Shown here one piece after another: positions 1 through 6,822 of a stretch of 10,364 nucleotides of DNA. The notes below the pieces were generated by a model. It was not told the DNA's origin. It saw only the letters and a list, made by a program, of their open reading frames with translations, and did no database searches. Within the stretch, counting starts at the first letter, position 1, and every line of letters starts with the position of its first letter. Made by a program: the position numbers and the translations under genes. The DNA comes from JADFNO01 sp965369945. GTDB lineage: Bacteria; Planctomycetota; Phycisphaerae; Phycisphaerales; SM1A02. Where the stretch lies: positions 1-10,364 of the forward strand of contig CBDUST010000149.1 in NCBI GenBank assembly GCA_965369945.1, written 5' to 3'.

Positions 1-919
1 CTTCGGATGGGAAGATTGTGATGCCTAGGTCGTGACACAGATCGATGTCATCCGACTCGAAAGTATCTTCCAGAGCACCTGAGGCATGAAAGCCCCGGAA
101 CGCGTTGAACGAATCGGCGACCACTGTCTTCGCCCCCCCGGGGACAAATATGTCGATATTGTCAAACGCAAGTGTATTGCCGGCCACGCTCCCGCCTGCG
201 AATAAGCGAAAACCTGACGGCGTCGGGGCGCCGGCCGCCCCACCCCATAAATAGCGATCGAGTGCATCATAGGTGTACGTCGTCTCGGTAGTCAGATCCG
301 TAAGGGTAACCTCTAGTACTCGGTTAGTAACCAGATCAAAGGTCATCGATTGGCTATACCAATGGTCTGTGTCCAAGCCCTGAAAATTTGCGTCTGGAAT
401 CTCTTCGATTAGTTGCGTACCCGCGGCGTCAAACCAGACCATGTCTGCGTTCCAGTTCGCGGCGGTATTAGGGTCAGTCCAACGCGCCAGCAGGATGCAG
501 GTGGCCGCATTGGGAAACAATTGAGTGGAAAAACTGCCCGTGTTCTGGGCGGTAGGAAGTTCCCCCGTGAACGTCACCGCGATGTCGTAACTTACGGTCC
601 ATACGTCACTGCCGGCGTAACTCATGTCGCGCTGAGCCCGAGCGAAGAAAAGCGTGGGATCGCCCGCGGGTCCGGTGCCTGCGACGAATTGCTTGCCGCC
701 CTTATTAGGATTGAAGGGCAATCCAAGTACGTTGTCGACATAGGTGTAGGCCAGGTAGTCCACGCTATCGGTGTCAGGCGGAATGTAGAATCCGTCCTGG
801 CCCGTCAGCACAACTCCGGTATCGGAGGCGTTTAATGACTCAAAAGTAGTGGAATACTGTGCGATTGCGGCAGGCGCCATGCAACCGACCAATAGCAGCG
901 CAAGTATCGTGTTTCTCAT
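1..919 (-). CDS. Secreted beta-rich protein of unknown function (C-terminus cut by window edge)
   Basis: Reading the minus strand from an ATG at 919 gives an uninterrupted frame of 306 codons that runs off the left edge, so the C-terminus is missing. A good ribosome site, GAGGAG at 933-928, lies 8 bases before the start. Residues 1-20 form a classical signal peptide: Arg near the N-terminus, a Leu-rich core and an Ala-Ile-Ala cleavage site followed by Gln. The mature part is rich in Thr, Asp, Tyr and Trp and low in Lys. It has alternating beta-strand character and a 'LAFDNIDIF' strand near residue 255, as seen in concanavalin A-like (LamG-type) sandwich proteins of planctomycetes. After it comes a second unit with 'ESDDIDLCHDLGITIFPSE', which resembles a repeated C-terminal module I recall from Phycisphaerae exported proteins; that resemblance is from memory. 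No catalytic residues are recognisable, so function is unassigned. It is transcribed away from the other genes. Confidence 0.8.
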   Translation of the reverse strand, partial: MRNTILALLLVGCMAPAAIAQYSTTFESLNASDTGVVLTGQDGFYIPPDTDSVDYLAYTYVDNVLGLPFNPNKGGKQFVAGTGPAGDPTLFFARAQRDMSYAGSDVWTVSYDIAVTFTGELPTAQNTGSFSTQLFPNAATCILLARWTDPNTAANWNADMVWFDAAGTQLIEEIPDANFQGLDTDHWYSQSMTFDLVTNRVLEVTLTDLTTETTYTYDALDRYLWGGAAGAPTPSGFRLFAGGSVAGNTLAFDNIDIFVPGGAKTVVADSFNAFRGFHASGALEDTFESDDIDLCHDLGITIFPSE

Positions 920-1236
920 GTCACCGTCTCCTCATCGTGAAACAACAATTTTGAGGCACGCAGAACCGGCGGTCGATTTGTCAACGCAGGAGTCTGAGTA
1001 CACGTGTGTCTTCCTCCCACAGAGCAGGCCCAAGCGCGCCAGGCGTATCTTGATACCGGCGCTAAGCTATGGCGGCGAAATTCCGGTGTCAAGAGAATTC
1101 TCGCCATACCCGAAACGCTCAGACACCGCTGCCGTCTCCACGCCTGTGGGGTGCCCTAGAACTGGGGCTTCACGAGGCGTCAACCGGCCCTCCAGTTGCA
1201 GCGGCAGCCTTGGCGAGGGATGATCCCGCGCTTCAG
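920..1236. other. Divergent intergenic region between the secreted-protein gene and the MazG-like gene
   Basis: About 317 bases lie between two divergent starts, and no convincing protein or RNA gene is seen. Two short palindromic elements stand out: GTATC-TT-GATAC at 1045-1056 and the perfect 10-base palindrome GAGAATTCTC at 1093-1102. Either could be an operator. A perfect -35 hexamer TTGACA is present on the minus strand (984-979), but no matching -10 lies at 16-18 bases, so no promoter is called. Open frames crossing this stretch do not look like protein. Confidence 0.5.
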
Positions 1237-1521
1237 ATGGAGATCGCTGAGTTCCAACAGTTGATTCGTGACCGGTACTACGCCACCGATTCTGCGCGCG
1301 GGCCGGCGGCGACGTTCCTGTGGCTGACCGAAGAGTTCGGCGAGCTGGCCGAAGCCTTGGGAAGGTACGAGCGAGGCGAGGACGTTCACGATCAGCTTCA
1401 GGGCGAGTTTGCCGACGTTCTGGCGTGGCTGACGACTCTGGCCAATATCACTGAGGTCGATCTGGAGGCGGCGATACGGCGCAAGTACGTGGATGGCGGC
1501 GGACCGGAGGGGACGAAGTAG
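1237..1521 (+). CDS. MazG-like nucleotide pyrophosphohydrolase
   Basis: A 94-residue protein of the small all-alpha NTP pyrophosphohydrolase (MazG-like) family, which hydrolyses nucleoside or modified nucleoside triphosphates to the monophosphate and pyrophosphate in the cytosol. The metal-binding pattern of the family is complete: Glu32-Glu33-x2-Glu36 on one helix ('EEFGELAEAL') and Glu57-x2-Asp60 on the next ('EFADVLAWL'), linked by a charged loop. The frame is open upstream to 1069, but that extension looks non-protein. I chose the ATG at 1237 because related proteins begin with a similar 'MEI-EFQ' sequence. The ribosome site is poor: GGCGAGGG at 1212-1219 is too far away to be convincing, and an in-frame TTG at 1210 is an alternative start. 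The exact substrate cannot be told. The gene ends 48 bases before trpA with no functional link apparent. Confidence 0.82.
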   Translation: MEIAEFQQLIRDRYYATDSARGPAATFLWLTEEFGELAEALGRYERGEDVHDQLQGEFADVLAWLTTLANITEVDLEAAIRRKYVDGGGPEGTK

Positions 1522-1534
1522 AACAGGCAAAGAG

Positions 1535-1561
1535 GGGACGCTTCGCGTCACCCGCTAAACT
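1535..1561 (+). promoter_or_regulatory. Possible promoter giving a leaderless trpA transcript
   Basis: A -10-like TAAACT (1556-1561) lies 8 bases before the trpA ATG at 1570, so transcription would start at or next to the start codon. The upstream half (GGGACG at 1535-1540, 15-base spacer) is a poor -35. No Shine-Dalgarno sequence precedes trpA, which fits leaderless translation. This is inference from spacing only. Confidence 0.3.
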
Positions 1562-1569
1562 GGGTGGCG

Positions 1570-2370
1570 ATGAGTTGCCGAATCGATGACATTTTCGCTG
1601 AGCTTCGAGCGGAGGGTCGCACGGCATTGATGCCGTTTGTGACCGCGGGCTACCCCTCGCCGCAGACAACAGCGGCAGTAATTCCAGCACTGGAGCAAGC
1701 CGGTGCGCACATCGTTGAGCTGGGTATTCCGTTTTCCGATCCAATCGCAGACGGCCCGGTGATCGCCGCCTCAATGCACGAAGCGCTATTGGGCGGTGTC
1801 ACCCCGACGGCCGTGTTCGGCATGGTGCGTCAGCTTCGCCCGCAGACCAAGCTCGGTCTATTGGCGATGGTCAGTGATTCGATCATTCACCGGATGGGAG
1901 CAGCCCGATTCGTCAGCGAGGCGGCTGATGCGGGCTTCGATGGCTTGATCGTTCCTGACATCGATGTCGATTCCGCCGAGGCTGTTCGCAGCCTGATTCA
2001 GGATCACGGCATGTCATTGAGCCTTTTGATCGCCCCCACGACGCCGGAAGAGAGGATCGGCCGAATCACAAGTCTGTGCAGCGGCTTCGTTTACCTACTA
2101 GCGCGTGTGGGGATCACGGGCGAACAAGAGGCCGCGCCGGACATCGCCGATCAGGTCTGGATCGTGCGTCAACACACCGATCTGCCGATCGCGGTGGGGT
2201 TCGGCATCTCCCGGCCCGAGCATGTCGCGGCAGTGACGGCATCCGCCGACGCAGCGATTGTCGGCTCCGCACTGGTCCGGCGGATGGGAAACGCCAAGGA
2301 CCCGGTCCAAGAGGTTGTCTCCTTCATCCGTCCGTTGGCGGAGAATCTCATGACGAGGTCGGTCCGGTGA
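1570..2370 (+). CDS. trpA: Tryptophan synthase alpha chain
   Basis: The alpha subunit cleaves indole-3-glycerol phosphate to indole and glyceraldehyde 3-phosphate and passes indole to the beta subunit in the cytosolic TrpAB complex. From the ATG at 1570 the protein has 266 residues, normal for the family, and the start 'MSCRIDDIF' resembles the usual 'MSRID-IF'. A GTG at 1564 would add two residues. The TIM-barrel landmarks are in order: 'MPFVTAGYP', then 'VELGIPFSDPIADGP' carrying the catalytic Glu50 and Asp61 (Glu49 and Asp60 in E. coli), then 'VPDI', 'YLLARVGITGEQ' and the phosphate-binding 'VGFGISRPEH' and 'VGSALV' segments. No other trp gene is in the window; trpB, its obligate partner and usual neighbour, is not adjacent on either side. 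The stop codon overlaps a GTG (GTGA at 2367-2370) that opens an 80-codon frame which I do not call as a gene. Confidence 0.96.
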   Translation: MSCRIDDIFAELRAEGRTALMPFVTAGYPSPQTTAAVIPALEQAGAHIVELGIPFSDPIADGPVIAASMHEALLGGVTPTAVFGMVRQLRPQTKLGLLAMVSDSIIHRMGAARFVSEAADAGFDGLIVPDIDVDSAEAVRSLIQDHGMSLSLLIAPTTPEERIGRITSLCSGFVYLLARVGITGEQEAAPDIADQVWIVRQHTDLPIAVGFGISRPEHVAAVTASADAAIVGSALVRRMGNAKDPVQEVVSFIRPLAENLMTRSVR

Positions 2371-2395
2371 ATCACAGCCGGTCAGCTTGGTCAGG

Positions 2396-2404
2396 TTATC
2401 CACA
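2396..2404 (+). promoter_or_regulatory. Perfect DnaA box
   Basis: TTATCCACA matches the canonical DnaA 9-mer exactly. It sits in the trpA-glnN gap, 26 bases after the trpA stop. It is solitary: I saw no second box and no AT-rich unwinding element nearby, so it is not an origin. It could be a DnaA-titrating or regulatory site, or chance. Confidence 0.4.
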
Positions 2405-2436
2405 TTCCCTGGCATATGAACTTCTGAATCTCGGGC

Positions 2437-2514
2437 TGGGTACCCAACATCTTGGGCCAGACCTGCTCCGCTTGCGACCTGGCGCAGGGGCGGCATACTG
2501 CACGCTGTGTTGGG
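2437..2514. repeat. Inverted-repeat cluster upstream of glnN
   Basis: The element CCCAACA (2443-2449) is the exact complement of TGTTGGG (2508-2514), 58 bases apart. The first copy also overlaps a perfect 10-base palindrome TGGGTACCCA (2437-2446) and a small hairpin CCCAA-CATC-TTGGG (2443-2456). The copies flank a putative glnN promoter, so they could be paired operator sites. In read-through RNA from trpA they could instead form alternative hairpins. Confidence 0.35.
2472..2499 (+). promoter_or_regulatory. Putative sigma70-type promoter of glnN
   Basis: TTGCGA (2472-2477) and CATACT (2494-2499) are separated by 16 bases; each matches its consensus at four of six positions. Transcription would begin near 2506 and leave a leader of about 48 bases containing the GAGGAG ribosome site (2543-2548), 5 bases before the glnN ATG. 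Confidence 0.35.
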
Positions 2515-2553
2515 CAATCTTGTTTCTTGAGCGTTCAATTCCGAGGAGACCCG

Positions 2554-4737
2554 ATGACCGCCTCGCATCTCAACCACCCGCCTACCGACGCCGAATGGAT
2601 CCTTGACATGGAATCCGCTGATGAACCCTTGACTACTGACGTGTTCGGTACGCTCACGTTCACCGGCGACGTGATGCTCAAGCGTTTGTCCGAAAACGTG
2701 TACAAGAAGCTCCAACGAACTATGCAGCAGGGTTTACCGCTCGATCCAGCTATCGCCAACACTGTGGCCGAGGCGATGAAGGACTGGGCCCTGGAGCACG
2801 GCTGCACGCACTACTGCCATTGGTTCCAGCCGCTGACCGGTTCGACAGCCGAGAAGCACGATGCGTTCTTGAGTCCCGACAGCAACGGGCGGGCGATCGC
2901 GCGGTTCTCGGGCGAGCAACTGATCCGAGGCGAGTCGGATGCAAGTTCCTTCCCCTCCGGCGGCATTCGCGATACCTATGAAGCGCGGGGTTATACAGCT
3001 TGGGACGCGACGAGCCCGGCGTTCATCCTTCGCACAGGCCGGTACGCAACACTGTGCATCCCCACGGCGTTCGTGTCGTGGACTGGTGAGGCGCTGGACA
3101 CGAAGACCCCCCTACTCCGCTCGATCCAGGCCGTCAGCGAGCATGCGATGCGCATCCTGAAGATCTTTGGCACTGACAAGGGTGTATCGCAGGTCATCAC
3201 GACGCTTGGTTCGGAGCAAGAGTATTTCCTGATCGACGAAGAATTCTACCATCGTCGCCCCGACTTGCAGATGTGTGGGCGAACGGTCATCGGTGCGCCT
3301 TCACCGAAGGGACACCAGCTCGATGATCATTACTTTGGAGCGATTCCTGAGCGCGTGATGGGGTTCATGAGCGAATGCGAACGCCGGCTTTACGAATTAG
3401 GTGTTCCGGTGATGACCCGCCACAACGAAGTCGCCCCGGGCCAGTACGAAATCGCACCCGTGTTCGAGAACGCCAACGTGGCCACCGACCATCAGATGTT
3501 GATGATGCACGTGCTCAGGTCGTGTGCCCCGCATCATGGACTCGCGTGTCTATTGCACGAGAAACCCTTTGCGGGCGTAAACGGCTCCGGCAAACACAAC
3601 AATTGGTCGCTCGCGACGGATACAGGCGTGAATCTGCTTGATCCGCAAGAAGAAACACACACGAACATGCAGTTTCTCGTGTTCGTCTGCGCTGTGATTC
3701 GAGCGGTCGATATGCACGCCGATCTCATTCGAGCCGCAGTCGCTAGTGCGGGTAACGACCACCGGCTCGGCGCGAACGAGGCCCCGCCGGCGATCATCTC
3801 GATCTTTCTTGGCGAAATGCTCAACGATATTCTCGATCAGTTGGAGCGCGGTGAGACAAGCTCGACGAAGAAGGGCGGCAAGCTTGACCTGGGTGCGCAC
3901 ACGCTGCCGCAGATACCCCGCCACAGCAGTGATAGGAACCGTACGAGTCCGTTCGCGTTCACCGGCAACAAGTTCGAGGTTCGCACGGTCGGCGCCAGCG
4001 CTTCCATCGCATGGCCCAATACGGTGCTCAATACCATCGTCGCCGAGTCGCTGGACTACGTAGCGACCGAGCTTGAGAGCAACGCCGGGCAGAACCCCTC
4101 AGAACAGGACCTGGAAAAAGCTGTCAAATCGGTCTTGAGGGAAATCGTGAAGCAACACCGACGAGTGGTGTTCGACGGTGATAACTATGATGCGAAATGG
4201 CACAACGAGGCTCAGAAGCGCGGACTGCCCAATCTACGATCCGCGGTGGATGCGCTGCCGGCATTGAAGGCGAAGGAAACCCTGGAGCTGTTCGCCAGGT
4301 ACGGCGTGCTAAACAACCGTGAACTGAACGCTCGCGCCGATGTGCTCCAAGAGCAGTACAACACGATCGTCCGGATCGAAGCACGCACAATGGTCTCGAT
4401 GATCCATACCCACGTGCTGCCGGCGACTGTGCGAGCCCAGACGGAGTTGGCCGAGTCGGTTGCGGCGACCCAGGCGGCAGGGGTTGAGAGCGAATCGACC
4501 CGTGTACAGCTGCAAGAGCTTCAGCAGATGATCGCAACGCTGCGGTCGGCAACCAACGCCCTGTGCGAAGCCGAGAGGCATCAACTGACGGAAATGGATC
4601 GTGACGCCAAGCACATCCAGGACAAGTTGGTCCCAGCCATGGAACAGGCTCGGTCAGCCGCCGATCTCTTGGAGGCCCTCACGCCGGACGATCTGTGGAC
4701 GCTGCCGACGTATACCGAGATGTTGTTCATGCGGTGA
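2554..4737 (+). CDS. glnN: Type III glutamine synthetase (GlnN)
   Basis: Makes glutamine from glutamate, ammonia and ATP, the entry step of ammonia assimilation; type III enzymes are large cytosolic dodecamers. The protein has 727 residues, the usual size for type III and far above the 450-470 of type I. A GSIII-type N-terminal domain (about 1-215) precedes the catalytic core. Core motifs are intact: 'GSEQEYF' with metal-ligand Glu221 and Glu223, 'RHNEVAPGQYEIAP' (289-302), the nucleotide/glutamate site 'NGSGKHNN' (343-350), 'NDHRLGANEAPP' (401-412) and 'RNRTSPFAFTGNKFEVR' (461-477). A helical C-terminal domain with coiled-coil tendency follows (about 560-727). The ATG at 2554 is chosen because GAGGAG lies 5 bases upstream and because the 34-residue extension from 2452 is Cys-rich and unlike the family. 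It appears monocistronic. No PII or ntr gene is nearby, and the type I adenylylation system does not apply to this family. Confidence 0.96.
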   Translation: MTASHLNHPPTDAEWILDMESADEPLTTDVFGTLTFTGDVMLKRLSENVYKKLQRTMQQGLPLDPAIANTVAEAMKDWALEHGCTHYCHWFQPLTGSTAEKHDAFLSPDSNGRAIARFSGEQLIRGESDASSFPSGGIRDTYEARGYTAWDATSPAFILRTGRYATLCIPTAFVSWTGEALDTKTPLLRSIQAVSEHAMRILKIFGTDKGVSQVITTLGSEQEYFLIDEEFYHRRPDLQMCGRTVIGAPSPKGHQLDDHYFGAIPERVMGFMSECERRLYELGVPVMTRHNEVAPGQYEIAPVFENANVATDHQMLMMHVLRSCAPHHGLACLLHEKPFAGVNGSGKHNNWSLATDTGVNLLDPQEETHTNMQFLVFVCAVIRAVDMHADLIRAAVASAGNDHRLGANEAPPAIISIFLGEMLNDILDQLERGETSSTKKGGKLDLGAHTLPQIPRHSSDRNRTSPFAFTGNKFEVRTVGASASIAWPNTVLNTIVAESLDYVATELESNAGQNPSEQDLEKAVKSVLREIVKQHRRVVFDGDNYDAKWHNEAQKRGLPNLRSAVDALPALKAKETLELFARYGVLNNRELNARADVLQEQYNTIVRIEARTMVSMIHTHVLPATVRAQTELAESVAATQAAGVESESTRVQLQELQQMIATLRSATNALCEAERHQLTEMDRDAKHIQDKLVPAMEQARSAADLLEALTPDDLWTLPTYTEMLFMR

Positions 4738-4769
4738 ATCCCTCGGTGCCCGGGGCGTCGTGGAGCAGA

Positions 4770-4796
4770 TCTCCGGCCGTGAAGGACGGCCAGAGA
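4770..4796 (+). terminator. Hairpin after glnN, possible terminator
   Basis: TCTC (4770-4773) pairs with GAGA (4793-4796), and after one C/A mismatch GGCCGT (4775-4780) pairs with ACGGCC (4786-4791) around a GAAGG loop. It starts 32 bases past the glnN stop. No U-rich tract follows, so it would be a non-canonical intrinsic terminator or an RNA-stabilising hairpin. Confidence 0.45.
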
Positions 4797-4929
4797 CCAG
4801 TTGAGGTATCCATCTCCATAGGGATTCGACGGCTTGAGGCAGCGCCGTAGTTGGTTCGACCAGCACGTTGTGATACCTTGGTGGTCGTCCCGTGCAGCGC
4901 GGGCAACCTCGAAGACGGAAACCCAACCC

Positions 4930-6441
4930 ATGGCTGACGCTCCCGCCACCGCCGACACAAGCACAGAGATCGTTCCTGACGTTACGGTCGAAGACGTCGG
5001 ACCAGCCAAGAAACGGCTGACGATCACCATCCCCCCAGAGATGATCGCCGAGAAGCTCGAAGACTCGGTGGGAACAATGTCCGCGAACACCGCGCTGCCC
5101 GGATTCCGTAGAGGCAAGGCGCCCAGGAAACTGCTGGAGCGCCGATTTGGGGAAGCGGTCCGGAAGGAGACCAAGAACCAACTTCTCGCTGAGGCCTATA
5201 CCAAGGCGATCGAAGACAAGGCGATCAAGGCAGTCGGCGATCCGGAGCCGGTCACGCCTGCCGATGAACTGGAATTGCAAGAGGGCAAGCCGCTTACCTT
5301 CATCGTTGAAATCGAGGTCGCCCCGGAGTTTGAACTTCCGAACCTCGAGGGCATCGAGATCAAGCGACCCACCTTTGAGATAACCGACGAAGATCTTGAG
5401 GCCGAACTGACCAGGCAGCGAACGATGATGGGGGAATCGGTAAAGATCGACGAATCGTTCGTTGCCAATGATCTCATTGCCGGTCAGGTCACCATCACCA
5501 AGGAAGGCGAGACAAAACCGCTCGTCAACGATGAATACACGGTTGTCGCTGTTCCCGCTGAAGACGACGGCGGTCGTGGGCCGATTCTCGGCCTCATGAT
5601 TGATGGCTTAGCTAACCTTCTCAAGGACAAGCGGCTTGGCGATACGCTGACGATGCAAACCACCGGCCCGGAGGCGCACGAACGTGAAGAGGTGCGCGGC
5701 GCGAAGTTGACGATCGAGTTGCGGCTGGCCGCTGCGGAGCGTACAAACCCCGCCTCGCTGGAGCACGTCGTCGAAGCGTACGGAGTCGGTAGTGAACAAA
5801 ATCTTCGAGAGCAAATTCGGCTTGCCTTGCAACGGCGTAATGAACAAGACCTCGCCTCAGCCATGCGCCATCAAGTGCATGACTATCTCCTTGAGGCCGT
5901 GGACTTGGAGTTACCTGAGAAGCTCTCTGCGGCGCAGGCGGCACGCAACCTGGAGCAGCAACGCATCGAGCTTTTGGATCGCGGGCTCATGCCGGCGCAG
6001 GTCGAGGCGAGACTGGCCGAGACTCGGTCCGCCTCCGAAGAGATGACGCGCAATCGACTCAAGCTGTTGTTCATTCTGCATCAACTTGCCGAGCACTTCA
6101 AGATCGATGTCTCGGAACAGGAAGTCAACGGACGGATCGCATCGATCGCCGCTCATCGCGGGCTCCGGCCTGACCAGGTTCGCGCCGAACTAACCCAGAC
6201 GGGCCGGCTCAGTGAGGTCGCCCAGGTGATCCGGCAGCACAAGGCCGCAGACCGCGTGGTCGCCAGCGCTAAAGTGACTGATATCCCAGCTGCAGATTGG
6301 TTGGCTGAGCGTTCCAAGTCCAAGGGTGAGGGCGCCAAGAAGCCCAAGACGGCCAGCAAGACCAAGAAAACGACTCCTGCGAAGGCTGCTTCGACCAAGA
6401 GTCCGACCAAGAAGAAGACGGCCGGCGGCTCTAAGAAGTAA
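4930..6441 (+). CDS. tig: Trigger factor (ribosome-associated chaperone) with lysine-rich tail
   Basis: Trigger factor binds ribosomal protein L23 at the tunnel exit and shields nascent chains. From the ATG at 4930 the protein has 503 residues, against about 430-450 for typical members. The ribosome-binding signature 'GFRRGKAP' is at 58-65 within the N-terminal domain. The middle region (about 160-275) sits where the FKBP-type prolyl isomerase domain belongs but lacks the expected acceptor-pocket motifs, so it is probably catalytically dead; several lineages have lost this activity. The helical C-terminal chaperone domain (about 280-455) is recognisable and contains the SurA-like helices. Residues 462-503 are a disordered tail with 15 Lys in 42 residues plus Ala, Thr, Ser and Pro, like histone H1 tails. 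The ATG at 4930 is chosen over an upstream in-frame start at 4834 because the 32 extra residues are unlike the family; the ribosome site is weak. It precedes a SHOCT gene and clpX. Confidence 0.93.
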   Translation: MADAPATADTSTEIVPDVTVEDVGPAKKRLTITIPPEMIAEKLEDSVGTMSANTALPGFRRGKAPRKLLERRFGEAVRKETKNQLLAEAYTKAIEDKAIKAVGDPEPVTPADELELQEGKPLTFIVEIEVAPEFELPNLEGIEIKRPTFEITDEDLEAELTRQRTMMGESVKIDESFVANDLIAGQVTITKEGETKPLVNDEYTVVAVPAEDDGGRGPILGLMIDGLANLLKDKRLGDTLTMQTTGPEAHEREEVRGAKLTIELRLAAAERTNPASLEHVVEAYGVGSEQNLREQIRLALQRRNEQDLASAMRHQVHDYLLEAVDLELPEKLSAAQAARNLEQQRIELLDRGLMPAQVEARLAETRSASEEMTRNRLKLLFILHQLAEHFKIDVSEQEVNGRIASIAAHRGLRPDQVRAELTQTGRLSEVAQVIRQHKAADRVVASAKVTDIPAADWLAERSKSKGEGAKKPKTASKTKKTTPAKAASTKSPTKKKTAGGSKK

Positions 6442-6454
6442 TCGTTCCCCGGAC

Positions 6455-6483
6455 GTGAGCTTCCTTCGGCAATCGCGTAAAGT
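6455..6483 (+). promoter_or_regulatory. Possible promoter giving a leaderless SHOCT-gene transcript
   Basis: TAAAGT (6478-6483) fits a -10 at four of six positions, with a weak -35 GTGAGC (6455-6460) 17 bases upstream. The expected transcription start falls on the ATG at 6490, and no Shine-Dalgarno sequence precedes that ATG. The geometry resembles that seen ahead of trpA. Confidence 0.35.
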
Positions 6484-6489
6484 CTGGGT

Positions 6490-6822
6490 ATGACTATCGG
6501 CGCGCGGCGATGGAGCATTCTGGCTCAGACCGCTGAGGATCTCTTCGGGCAGGTGATGCCATGGCTGATAATGCTGCTTGGCGTGGTCGTCGTTGGCGGT
6601 GCGGGAATCTATCTGGTGCGTCGGATGCTGCAAGGCGGTCCCAGCGCATCCGACCAGAGCTTCACGCTGCACGAGTTGCGCCAAATGCGTGAGGAAGGGC
6701 AGCTGAGCGACGAGGAATTCGAGCAAGCCAAGGCACTGATAATCGGACGGGTTGGTGATCGCCCGTCATCCGGTTCTGCGATCGGACCTCAAGATGATGA
6801 GCACGACTCGCGCGCTGAGTGA
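6490..6822 (+). CDS. Small membrane protein with C-terminal SHOCT domain
   Basis: A 110-residue protein. Residues 22-43 form one hydrophobic transmembrane helix (Leu, Val, Gly and Ile rich) followed by Arg44-Arg45, which suggests a cytosolic C-terminus by the positive-inside rule. Residues 58-85 match the SHOCT (short C-terminal) domain: 'FTLHELRQMREEGQLSDEEF' continuing into a short helix, with the typical turn Gly-x-Leu-Ser/Thr-x-x-Glu-Phe. SHOCT domains are thought to mediate oligomerisation, and their functions are mostly unknown. The last 20 residues are polar and probably disordered. It lies 48 bases after tig and before clpX, in the place where clpP is usual, which hints at but does not show a role in protein quality control. 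The start is ATG without a ribosome site, possibly leaderless. Confidence 0.8.
   Translation: MTIGARRWSILAQTAEDLFGQVMPWLIMLLGVVVVGGAGIYLVRRMLQGGPSASDQSFTLHELRQMREEGQLSDEEFEQAKALIIGRVGDRPSSGSAIGPQDDEHDSRAE

Noticed and set aside
413..835. 140-codon plus-strand frame
   Set aside because: It is antisense to the secreted-protein gene, whose signal peptide, ribosome site and residue pattern are clear.
979..984. Perfect TTGACA on the minus strand upstream of the secreted-protein gene
   Set aside because: No -10-like hexamer lies 16-18 bases downstream, so a promoter cannot be claimed.
2480..2495. Sigma54-like element (GG-N10-GC) before glnN
   Set aside because: Only the GG and GC doublets fit; the -12 region reads CGGC rather than TTGC. 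Such matches are frequent in GC-rich DNA, and no sigma54 activator site was seen.
2367..2606. 80-codon frame starting at GTG that overlaps the trpA stop by four bases (GTGA) and runs into glnN
   Set aside because: The overlap looks like translational coupling, but the translation is unlike any protein I recognise, it overlaps the glnN start by about 50 bases, and the DNA it covers holds the promoter, the DnaA box and the repeats. Homology could revive it.
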